Shown here piece by piece: positions 44,251-51,974 of a stretch of DNA of 64,000 nucleotides. Each line of letters begins with the position of its first letter. The stretch's first letter is position 1. This DNA comes from Cytophagales bacterium (lineage in GTDB: Bacteria; Bacteroidota; Bacteroidia; Cytophagales; Cyclobacteriaceae), in contig JADBYQ010000018.1 in NCBI GenBank assembly GCA_020402945.1, positions 1 through 64,000 on the forward strand. The letters run 5' to 3'. The position numbers and the translations under genes were made by a program. The notes beneath the pieces were generated by a model. That model saw only the letters and a program-made list of their open reading frames with translations, was not told the origin of the DNA and searched no databases.

Positions 44251-45207
44251 ATGAATAGTTGTAGGATATGTGGGAATCATAATACTTCAAATGACTATTT
44301 TGTCGCTAAAGAAATGATGTTTGGATTCAGAGATGAGTTCGTTTACTTTAGGTGTGAAAAGTGTGGTTGTGTCCAGATAGAAAACTTTCCTACAAACATT
44401 TCTAAGTATTACCCAGACTATTATTACAGCCTTGGAGGATATGATGGGAAAAGATTTCAAGGTTTTTGGGGATCAGTATACAAACTTAGAAATCGCGCAT
44501 CATTTTTTCGAGACAGCTTATTTTTGAGGGTTTTACATTTTGTGAGTCCCATTGGGAAGTATGAAGTTTTTCAAGGGCTAGGAATTACAAAGAAGTCAAG
44601 AATTCTCGATGTTGGCTGCGGAAACGGTGACTTTTTTATCTATCCTTTTAAGGAACTTGGTTTTGAAAAAGTAGCAGGATGTGATCCCTTCATCGAAGAA
44701 AATCTTGATTATACAAATGGACTTAAAATTTATAAGACGGATATTTTCGGGATGAAGGGTGAGTGGGATTTGATCATTTTCAATCATTCTTTTGAGCATC
44801 TTCAAAGCCCATACGATAATCTTGCGCAAGCAAAGAAACTATTGGCACCTGATGGTATTTGTATCATCAGAACACCAGTTGTGCCTTGCTTTGCCTGGAA
44901 TAGATACGGGATTAATTGGTTTCAGCTAGATGCACCACGACACTTTATTATACAGTCCACGCAGAGTCTTCTGGCTATGTCCTTGAAAGCGAAGCTCAAA
45001 ATAGAGAAAATTGAGTATGATTCAACACATCATCAATTTACCGCAAGCGAGGGCTATCAAAGGAATGAGCCACTGATTTACCAAACGAATAAAAAAACTC
45101 TGGCGGAAAAAATTAAAAGACTGCAGTTCTCGAGGTTGGCAAAAAGGCTAAATAAGAAAAAGGAAGGAGATCAGGCAGCATTTATATTAAGGAATATCGC
45201 GGACTAA
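44251..45207 (+). CDS. SAM-dependent methyltransferase with N-terminal zinc-finger-like segment
   Basis: 318 residues. The N-terminus has CRICGN (CxxC) and later CEKCGC, a zinc-ribbon arrangement seen in Methyltransf_13/C-methyltransferase-like proteins of sugar pathways. The SAM motif is ILDVGCGNGDFF near residue 115. LIIFNHSFEHLQSPYDNLAQAKKLL is motif IV to post IV. Deoxysugar C-methylation or lipid/glycan methylation is likely. It sits alone on the plus strand between glycosyltransferases. Confidence 0.85.
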   Translation: MNSCRICGNHNTSNDYFVAKEMMFGFRDEFVYFRCEKCGCVQIENFPTNISKYYPDYYYSLGGYDGKRFQGFWGSVYKLRNRASFFRDSLFLRVLHFVSPIGKYEVFQGLGITKKSRILDVGCGNGDFFIYPFKELGFEKVAGCDPFIEENLDYTNGLKIYKTDIFGMKGEWDLIIFNHSFEHLQSPYDNLAQAKKLLAPDGICIIRTPVVPCFAWNRYGINWFQLDAPRHFIIQSTQSLLAMSLKAKLKIEKIEYDSTHHQFTASEGYQRNEPLIYQTNKKTLAEKIKRLQFSRLAKRLNKKKEGDQAAFILRNIAD

Positions 45208-45265
45208 GCTGTCTTTTCAGATCGATAACTCATAGTTCCTTGAGGGGCAGATTGCGGCAACAAAT

Positions 45266-46261
45266 TCAAGTGTTTGCTTTTACAACTACACCTGCCTTAC
45301 CGATATCTTCAATTATCCGCTCCGCTATGATTTCCAAAGGTATAGGTGCCTTGCACGAATCTAGAAGCCGTTTTTTGGATTTCTTTATTTCTGATCTTTT
45401 TCTGAGGTAATTAAGAAAGGCAATATGATACTTCCATCGAAGTGCCACCGCCTGTATGACAAGAGTTATTGCTTGTCTTGAATACCAAAACAATTTTGAT
45501 TGAGTATTCAAATGTAAAGAATGAAAAATAAGCTTGTTTCGCTGTGTCGTTATCCAAATCCTTCTTTTTTTATTGAACTTATTAATAGTGGTAGAGGCTG
45601 GATGCCTGCAAACCGCATTGTGTTCATAGTAGCATCGCCAGCCTAGCCGCCATGCCCTCACTGACAGATCAGTATCTTCATAATAGAAGGGAGCATAAAT
45701 TTCATCAAAGCCACCAAGCATATTCAATTTTTCGCGATCGACCAAGGCACCTCCGCCAGAAAGAAAAAGAGTTGTCACCAGGGTCGATGGGTTGGTTACA
45801 TAGAAATTAAAAGGCTGCATTTTTTTTGAACCCAAAAATCGAGGGTACTTTCCTGCCTCTTGTATTTTGTCATCTTTTAGGCCAATGAAGCGGCCGCAAA
45901 CGCCAAATGTATCTGGGTGGTCGAAATAGGGAAACAAATGCTCAAAATAATCGGGTAGCAATGAAACGTCAGTATTTAACAATAGGACGAGATCTTTTGT
46001 TGCTAGCTCTATTCCTTTATTAATGGTTGGTGAAAAGCCACGATTTGTTTTTTGAGCAACAACCTTAACATCTTCAAAATTTTCTTTTAAAAAAATGATC
46101 GACTCATCGGTTGAGGCGTCATCGACAACGATTATTTCATGGTCAATTCCAGCCTTATGAAGCGCAGTATACACAGAAGGTAGGTTTGCTGCCAGCAAAT
46201 TTCTTCCGTTATAGTTGGGAAGTACTACCGAAATGGACTTTTTGATATTCAACGCGAACAA
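45266..46261 (-). CDS. GT2-family glycosyltransferase (rhamnosyltransferase-like)
   Basis: ISVVLPNYNGRNLLAANLPSV, then EIIVVDDASTDES, DLVLLLNTDVSLLPD and GGFDEIYAPFYYEDTDLSVRAW are the canonical GT2/GalF-type motifs; dTDP-rhamnose or similar donor is possible. 331 residues. Only a TTG (46261, or another at 46252) can start it; no ATG is available. The 5' end abuts a GT17 remnant on the same strand, so the start region may have been remodelled by recombination. Confidence 0.85.
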   Translation of the reverse strand: MFALNIKKSISVVLPNYNGRNLLAANLPSVYTALHKAGIDHEIIVVDDASTDESIIFLKENFEDVKVVAQKTNRGFSPTINKGIELATKDLVLLLNTDVSLLPDYFEHLFPYFDHPDTFGVCGRFIGLKDDKIQEAGKYPRFLGSKKMQPFNFYVTNPSTLVTTLFLSGGGALVDREKLNMLGGFDEIYAPFYYEDTDLSVRAWRLGWRCYYEHNAVCRHPASTTINKFNKKRRIWITTQRNKLIFHSLHLNTQSKLFWYSRQAITLVIQAVALRWKYHIAFLNYLRKRSEIKKSKKRLLDSCKAPIPLEIIAERIIEDIGKAGVVVKANT

Positions 46262-46441
46262 CTAGTTTAGTGGATGGATATGTTCTTGCAAATCGAGCAA
46301 ACCGTTCCTTGTTTTCTGAATAGTAAAGTGGTTTTGGTTTCTTTTGAAATGTCTTGGTGGCCTCCACCAGCACAAAAATATCTACCAGATCATCCAGTCT
46401 AGTTCGTTAAAGAACGCGAAACAATCAAGTACTCGACCCAC
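46262..46441 (-). pseudogene. GT17-family glycosyltransferase remnant
   Basis: Reading from a GTG at 46441, RVLDCFAFFNELD matches the N-terminus of GT17 (beta-1,4-N-acetylglucosaminyltransferase-like) proteins. After a break of frame at about 46395, VDIFVLVEATKTFQKKPKPL, then YYSENKERFARF, continues the same family. About eleven residues of the expected sequence between them (typically LLEIRLN...) are missing. The frame then ends inside the GT2 gene. The gene is therefore an N-terminal piece with an internal deletion. No complete GT17 is present in the window. Confidence 0.75.
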
Positions 46442-46497
46442 ATGCAATTTTATTAATATTGCGTTAGCAATTAACTTAAAATTACTCACTAGAATCA

Positions 46498-47607
46498 ATG
46501 AAAGTAGGTTTTTTTTGTGGCTCTCGTGCCTGGGGTGGATTAGAAATCAATAATCTAAGACTATGTAGGTGGCTAAAAGAGCGTGGGCTTCAGCCCATAT
46601 TGTTTTGTGAAAGCAATACCCGACTAGCGGATGAGGCCGCCATTCATGGCATCGAGAAAATGGAATTGGGTACACACACGAAACATTTCTCCTTTCGCAC
46701 AGCTTATCAACTATCAAGAACGCTCTCCAGGCAACAAATCAATATTGTGGTCATTGGCCATTATCATCATTTTTATATGAGTGTGTGGGCAAAGATTTTT
46801 TCCGGTCAAAGCCTCCGGATTGTTTACTGGCAACAAATGCAACTGGTGTTGAATAAGAAAGATTTTTATCATTCTTTTTTCTATCGCAGACTAGATGCTT
46901 GGATCACACCACTTAATTATTTAAAAAGCCAGTTGATGGCAAACACGGTTTTGCCTCTAGACAAAATAACCGTTATACCCCTCGGTGTGGAGATAGAGTT
47001 GTTCAGCAAAGCCAATGCCGAGAAAAGGGAGCAATCCCGGAAGGAACTATCCTTACCACTAAATGAATTTATAGTCGGCACTATTGGCAGGATAGACAGA
47101 CAAAAGGCGCAAGGATCATTGATAGAGTCTATTAAAATACTTAAAGACAAAGGGCTGCCAATAAAAGCGGTTTTCGTAGGTGAAGAAACGCTCGGAGAGG
47201 AGGGTTATTTGGCAGAACTAGTACGCCTTACAAATATATATGGCTTGCAAAATGAAGTTTATTTTAAACCATTTGTAAAGGATGTGCCATTGGCTTTTGC
47301 GGCATTAGACGTTTTTGTAATGCCTTCATTGTCTGAGCCAATAGGCATGGTAACCGTAGAGGCGATGGCATCGGGGTTACCCGTGGTGGGCACTAATTCT
47401 GGGGGCACACCTGAGCTTCTAGACAACGGCAATGCGGGACTTTTATTTGATCCGTGTGATGCTGGAAAATTGGCCGATCATATTTATTCTCTTTACCATA
47501 GCCCAAGTGAAAGAAGTAGTCTAGGTGTCAACGCTCAATTATGTGCTAGTCAGTACAGCCATAATTTACAGTGTCAATTGTTTGAAAAACTGCTAAATCA
47601 GTTATGA
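46498..47607 (+). CDS. GT4-family glycosyltransferase
   Basis: 369 residues with a GT-B fold. The start is ATG, followed by KVGFFCGSRAWGGLEINNLRLCRWL (N-terminal Rossmann with glycine loop). FIVGTIGRIDRQKAQGSLIE, VFVMPSLSEPIGMVTVEAMASGLPVVG and GTPELLDNGNAGLLFDP are the GT4 donor-site motifs, with the E-x7-E pattern at EPIGMVTVE. Likely a surface-glycan transferase. Plus strand, between the GT2 gene and the GT2-GT9 fusion. Confidence 0.92.
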   Translation: MKVGFFCGSRAWGGLEINNLRLCRWLKERGLQPILFCESNTRLADEAAIHGIEKMELGTHTKHFSFRTAYQLSRTLSRQQINIVVIGHYHHFYMSVWAKIFSGQSLRIVYWQQMQLVLNKKDFYHSFFYRRLDAWITPLNYLKSQLMANTVLPLDKITVIPLGVEIELFSKANAEKREQSRKELSLPLNEFIVGTIGRIDRQKAQGSLIESIKILKDKGLPIKAVFVGEETLGEEGYLAELVRLTNIYGLQNEVYFKPFVKDVPLAFAALDVFVMPSLSEPIGMVTVEAMASGLPVVGTNSGGTPELLDNGNAGLLFDPCDAGKLADHIYSLYHSPSERSSLGVNAQLCASQYSHNLQCQLFEKLLNQL

Positions 47608-47684
47608 AACGTTCCATTGTTTCACGCAAAACCAGCTCATTAAAAAAGGAAGAACAGTCGTTTATTCTAATAAAGCAAACGCTA

Positions 47685-49475
47685 CTAGCTGGCCACCGAA
47701 TTTTCTTGAACTGCCAAATGTTTTTGTTTTGAGGCCAACAACAAACGAGACGCCACCTGCGATACGGTGATTAGGCGCATACAAGCGCAGTCACTACTTT
47801 TTCTACAATCCGAGCAAGCCTTATCGGCAACAAAGTGACTTGCCTGTTTTCCTATTGGCCCCCATCTTCCCGGGTGTATTGGCTTTAAAGGCGGGAATAA
47901 GCCCACAGAAAATTTTCCAAGTGCAGCCGCCAGATGAAGGACTCCCGTACTTGACGCGACAAGTCCATCAACTTTGTTGATAAAGGCACCCAATTCTTCC
48001 AAAGAAAACTGCCCCATTAGGTTGTGTACGCCCTCTGTCGTCAACAATTCAGGCATTTCCTTTTTGATACTATTTTCTTCGTCTTTTAGACCCGTGATAA
48101 AAAAGCAAAAGTGTTCGCTGGGAAGTTGCCTTATTAGTGATTGGTAATTGGCAAGACCCCATTCTCTCGCATTTCCTTTTGATTTAGGGTGGATGATTAG
48201 GTTGAACTTGGTGGGATCAAGTAAATGACCAAAATCTTTTGGAACAGCCTGTAGCCCATAGTTTGCCATCAACTGCGCGAAGTCGGGGTTTGTTTTTAGC
48301 CGGAAGGGGCTCAACAATTTAAAGTTCAACTGACTTTCGTGCAGTTCTGAATTCAGGCGACTAAAATTAACCAGCCGATTGCAGTAAAACCAGTTGAATA
48401 CCCGATGCGCTGTGGCAACTCGATTGGGTATTTTAAAACGCTTCGCAAGTGCGGCCAATTCTTGATCTGGGTAAACAAACAAGATAGTGTCGGCCTCAAC
48501 CGAAGCAAGCAGTGAGGGGTTCTTAAGAATTTCTTCCCGATCTAGAAAATGATCGATATAAGTGCATTGCCTGATTACTGACTCTGTGTATTTCTTTCCG
48601 ATGAAGTAAATTTCGCTGCCTGAAATTGTTTTTTTTAAATAGCCGGCAACAGGCAGCGTAAGGATTACATCTCCCAGGTTGTCAGTTCTACTAATGATGA
48701 TTCGTTTGCCGATGCCAGCTCTTTTATTGGCTTCATATAGCTTAGCGTACTTATAAAATACGTGGTTTGCTTCCGCAGCCGCTACGGCTAGCCCTTCAAA
48801 GCCATCTAAAAATCCGACTTTGATGAAGTAACTCTTGCAAAACGAGAAAAAAGTATGGCCAACTATTTTTGAAATAGAGGTAGATCGTTTACCTACATTC
48901 TCCCTTGCAAAAATCGATGAATACTGTTGAATTTTAGTGAGTGTTTCATGCCCATCTTGGTAGGCAGTATGCATCAAATCTCCTTGAAGATGAGTCACTC
49001 TGCTATCTTTGGAAAGAATCACTTTATCGTGTGGATTTTCTCCACCCCAACTTCCGAACCGCTTATTCCATAGACGTATCTTTTGATCTGGATACCAACT
49101 GCCGTGTTTAATCCATTTACCACCGTAACTGGACAGCCTGTTCATTTTGTACGCCTGGCCCACCCACTCTTTTTTTGCCTTTACGATGGAGTTGGCGAGT
49201 TGAACGGACAAATACTCATCGGCATCGATGGCAAAGACATGATCAAACGTGGCCAGCGATAGAGCAAAGTTTTTCTGTTGAATGTGACCCTCGAAAGGGT
49301 GCTCCACGAAACGAACTTGTTTCTCAAGGCAAATTTGTTTCGTGTTGTCTTTCGAATAAGAATCCACTACGATAACCTCATCAGCAAACGATCTCACTGA
49401 ATCAATACACCTTCCAATGTTTTTTTCCTCATTGAACGTGATGATAATCACGCTTATCTGCACGGGGTTCTCCAT
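47685..49475 (-). CDS. GT2-GT9 fusion: lipopolysaccharide core-type glycosyltransferase
   Basis: 596 residues from the ATG at 49475. The first ~250 residues are a GT2 domain of the WaaE/KdtX type (ISVIIITFNEEKNIGRCIDS, EVIVVDSYSKDNT, FAIDADEYLS). From about residue 253 a complete GT9 (heptosyltransferase-like) domain follows (IIISRTDNLGDVILTLPV, FNLIIHPKSKGNAREW, GVHNLMGQFSLEELGAFI, LVASSTGVLHLAAALGK). The two are usually separate proteins, so this bifunctional enzyme could add two consecutive core sugars. It is the largest glycosyltransferase in the region. Confidence 0.88.
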   Translation of the reverse strand: MENPVQISVIIITFNEEKNIGRCIDSVRSFADEVIVVDSYSKDNTKQICLEKQVRFVEHPFEGHIQQKNFALSLATFDHVFAIDADEYLSVQLANSIVKAKKEWVGQAYKMNRLSSYGGKWIKHGSWYPDQKIRLWNKRFGSWGGENPHDKVILSKDSRVTHLQGDLMHTAYQDGHETLTKIQQYSSIFARENVGKRSTSISKIVGHTFFSFCKSYFIKVGFLDGFEGLAVAAAEANHVFYKYAKLYEANKRAGIGKRIIISRTDNLGDVILTLPVAGYLKKTISGSEIYFIGKKYTESVIRQCTYIDHFLDREEILKNPSLLASVEADTILFVYPDQELAALAKRFKIPNRVATAHRVFNWFYCNRLVNFSRLNSELHESQLNFKLLSPFRLKTNPDFAQLMANYGLQAVPKDFGHLLDPTKFNLIIHPKSKGNAREWGLANYQSLIRQLPSEHFCFFITGLKDEENSIKKEMPELLTTEGVHNLMGQFSLEELGAFINKVDGLVASSTGVLHLAAALGKFSVGLFPPLKPIHPGRWGPIGKQASHFVADKACSDCRKSSDCACMRLITVSQVASRLLLASKQKHLAVQENSVAS

Positions 49476-49556
49476 TGAAGGCAAGTTAGCCTCAAATAAA
49501 GTAAATAAAAAATCTTGGCAGGGTCTACCTGCACCTACCAAGATTTACTTTGAATT

Positions 49557-49803
49557 CTAGCGTTTTGCCAATGGCATGGTTGCCTTTAAAAAATTGAGAA
49601 ATTCTGAATGATACCCCTCTTTGTCGGTGCCATTTGCCGCTTGGTCAAGTTCTGCCGTCTCTTCCACACTTAAGAAGATCATATCGAATGCGGCCACTGT
49701 CTTCTTTGGGAACTAGTTTGCCCGAAATCACTCTTTCCTCTGAGGCCATGAAGCCAAGGGAAAGCATTAAGAGAACAATCAACATCGAAAATTGCTTTTA
49801 CAT
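49557..49803 (-). pseudogene. Frameshifted small secreted protein
   Basis: Fills the 409-base gap 49476-49884. From the ATG at 49803 the second codon is TAA. After it KQFSMLIVLLMLSLGFMAS forms a full signal peptide, followed by EERVISGKLVPK. From here the frame shifts by one base near 49710: the new frame reads AAFDMIFLSVEETAELDQAA, then SEFLNFLKATMPLAKR and a stop at 49557. The total length is 247 bases, that is 82 codons plus one base. Both breaks together make a dead gene likely. The family is unknown. Confidence 0.65.
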
Positions 49804-49884
49804 AACTTAGATAGTTTATATTTTATAATGAGATGCAGCTATCTTTCGGTTTTCATAAAAGAATCCAGAAAATAGAATTAACAC

Positions 49885-50460
49885 GTGCGGGGTCATTCAC
49901 ATACAGACATGGAACTACTTCGACTTTATAAAGAGTCTGGAGAATTGGAGTATTGGGGAGAATTGTATGCTCGCTACACTTCGCTTGTATATGGCGTTTG
50001 CCTGAAGTACTTAAAAGACAGGGACGAGGCAAAGGATGCGATGATGCAGCTTTTTGAAAAACTCGTTGCCACCCTATTAACCCATGACGTAGAAAACTTC
50101 AAAAGTTGGCTTTATATAACGGCTCGAAATCATTGCTTGATGCAGCTACGCGCCCAGAAGGCAAAGCCCTCCCCCATAAGCTTTCCGGAGGGCAAGCAGG
50201 GATTTTCACCCGAACTTGTGGAAAACCAGTTCTTACTGCATCTAGATGAAGAGCCCGAAATGGAGCAAAATCTTAGTAAATTGGAGAAGTGTATCGATCA
50301 ATTGGTAAATGATCAGCGGCAGTGCGTTCGATTGTTTTATTTGCAGGAGAAATGCTACAAGGAAATAACGGGGCTAACGGGATTTGACTTGAATAAGGTG
50401 AAGAGTTATATACAAAACGGCAAACGAAATTTGAAAATTTGCATGGAGCAAAATGAATGA
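49885..50460 (+). CDS. ECF RNA polymerase sigma factor
   Basis: 191 residues. Region 2: GELYARYTSLVYGVCLKYLKDRDEAKDAMMQLFEKL, with NFKSWLYITARNHCLMQLRAQK. Region 4: QRQCVRLFYLQEKCYKEITGLTGFDLNKVKSYIQNGKRNLK. GTG at 49885 and ATG at 49909 are both possible; the GTG keeps the conserved (S/T)D-E/M-EL head complete. Its stop lies inside the start of the TonB-type fusion gene (8-base overlap), so the two are coupled. Confidence 0.9.
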   Translation: MRGHSHTDMELLRLYKESGELEYWGELYARYTSLVYGVCLKYLKDRDEAKDAMMQLFEKLVATLLTHDVENFKSWLYITARNHCLMQLRAQKAKPSPISFPEGKQGFSPELVENQFLLHLDEEPEMEQNLSKLEKCIDQLVNDQRQCVRLFYLQEKCYKEITGLTGFDLNKVKSYIQNGKRNLKICMEQNE

Positions 50461-51856
50461 TTGGAAAGACGATATTGAAAAATATAGGAGGGGAGAACTA
50501 ACCCCCAATGAGATGCACTCGTTGGAAAGAAAGGCATTGTCAGATCCTTTTCTGGCAGATGCGCTAGAGGGCGCTGATACGATTTCCGCCAAGGATTTCT
50601 CAGAAGATCTGAATGAATTGAAAAAATCCATTCAATATCAGATTGAACAGAAAAGCGTAGCGTCTTTTGGGCAAGCTGAAATGGCTTCCGCGGCCGCCCC
50701 GGAACAAGCGAGCAAAGAACAGACAATAGTTGGCGAGGGAAAGCGCACAAACAAATGGGTTTGGCCTTTGCGAATAGCGGCTTCACTTTTTATCATACTG
50801 AGTGTTTTTTGGGCGGCAAATCAGCTGATTCCAAACGAAGAAAAAGAGAACCTTGCCCTTACAAAAGAAGTGGATACAAAAAAGGAAATGCCTGCACCAC
50901 CCCAGAAAGAGCCTGATTCTATTGGTGCCATTCGGCAACCGGTTGCTACACCTCCATCGAAGCTACTTGCTGAAAAACTAAAACAGATTGCCGGAAGCAA
51001 ATTAGTCGAAACCGTTGCCAAAGAATCGGAGCCAGTCGCTGCTGAAGAGGGAGAAAAACATACAGCTTTGATGGACATGGCTGAAGAAAAAAAAGCTGTG
51101 CAGGGAGTTAGTGAAGAAAAAGAAGCTAAGGTGACTGAGCTGGCGAAGTCCGAAAGAGCGGCATCTGCTCAGCCGATCGCACCAATGAATAAGAGCACAA
51201 TTGACATAGCTGCTGCTAATCAAGGCTCAAGGAAAAAGAGTCTTGACGGGCAACTCATTCGTGGGCAAGTTTTGTCTTCCGAGGATGGGCAACCATTGCC
51301 CGGAGTGAATGTGGTGTTACAGGGTACTTCAGAAGGTACGGTAACGGACGTGAATGGGAATTATCATATTGCTATTGACGCCAGCAACCCTACGCTTGTT
51401 TTTTCTTTTGTGGGATTTCAGACCAAAGCAGTGCCGGTAGGCAACCAGAAAGAAGTGAATATAAATTTGGGGCCAGACCTCACACAACTTAGTGAAGTAG
51501 TTGTTACGGGTGCAGCAGCCCGTGACGATAGTCAAAACCCTCCCGTTGTTAGATTAGCAGAGCCAGCTGGAGGGCGCAAGGCGTATGATAAATACCTGGA
51601 GAATAGTTTACGTTATCCGGTTGAAGCAATAACAAAAAAAATAAAGGGAAGGGTGACAGTTAAGTTTACCGTTCGAACCGATGGTGCACTCGATGAATTC
51701 AGCGTGGTCAAAAGCTTGGGTTATGGTTGTGATGACGAGGTCTTACGACTTGTAAAAGAAGGACCAAGCTGGTCGCCTACGCTCGAAGACAATACCCCTG
51801 TTGAAAGTGAGGTGTTAGTGAAAGTGCGTTTTGATCCTTCGAAGGCGAAACAATAA
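50453..51856 (+). CDS. Anti-sigma / carboxypeptidase-regulatory / TonB C-terminal fusion protein
   Basis: 467 residues. N-terminal anti-sigma-type part: LTPNEMHSLERKALSDPFLADALEG at residues 16-40, seen in Bacteroidota anti-sigma proteins. A membrane helix is at 104-122. A long linker (123-265) follows. Residues 268-342 are a CarboxypepD_reg-like domain (IRGQVLSSEDGQPLPGVNVV, TVTDVNGNYHIAI) followed by SEVVVTGAAARDD, like a SusC-type boundary. Residues 375-462 are a TonB C-terminal domain (YLENSLRYPVEAITKKIKGRV, VTVKFTVRTDGAL). An inner-membrane signal transducer linking an outer-membrane receptor to the sigma factor is plausible. It is one of the most unusual architectures in the window. Confidence 0.85.
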   Translation: MNDWKDDIEKYRRGELTPNEMHSLERKALSDPFLADALEGADTISAKDFSEDLNELKKSIQYQIEQKSVASFGQAEMASAAAPEQASKEQTIVGEGKRTNKWVWPLRIAASLFIILSVFWAANQLIPNEEKENLALTKEVDTKKEMPAPPQKEPDSIGAIRQPVATPPSKLLAEKLKQIAGSKLVETVAKESEPVAAEEGEKHTALMDMAEEKKAVQGVSEEKEAKVTELAKSERAASAQPIAPMNKSTIDIAAANQGSRKKSLDGQLIRGQVLSSEDGQPLPGVNVVLQGTSEGTVTDVNGNYHIAIDASNPTLVFSFVGFQTKAVPVGNQKEVNINLGPDLTQLSEVVVTGAAARDDSQNPPVVRLAEPAGGRKAYDKYLENSLRYPVEAITKKIKGRVTVKFTVRTDGALDEFSVVKSLGYGCDDEVLRLVKEGPSWSPTLEDNTPVESEVLVKVRFDPSKAKQ

Positions 51857-51916
51857 ATCCATCATTTTCAACTTTTCCCATTTAACCTGATGGATTGCCA
51901 GCGTTCATCTAATCGC

Positions 51917-51964
51917 ATGAAAAATTCATTATTATTTATACTTTTAGGGCTACTATTTACTTAA
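51917..51964 (+). pseudogene. Isolated signal-peptide remnant (15 codons)
   Basis: ATG AAA AAT followed by LLFILLGLLFT and then TAA: a complete signal-peptide-like head with nothing after it. It lies between the TonB-type fusion gene and the permease. It could be the leftover of a deleted secreted-protein gene, or a short leader peptide. Too short to judge with confidence. Confidence 0.3.
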
Positions 51965-51974
51965 TTCGAATTGC

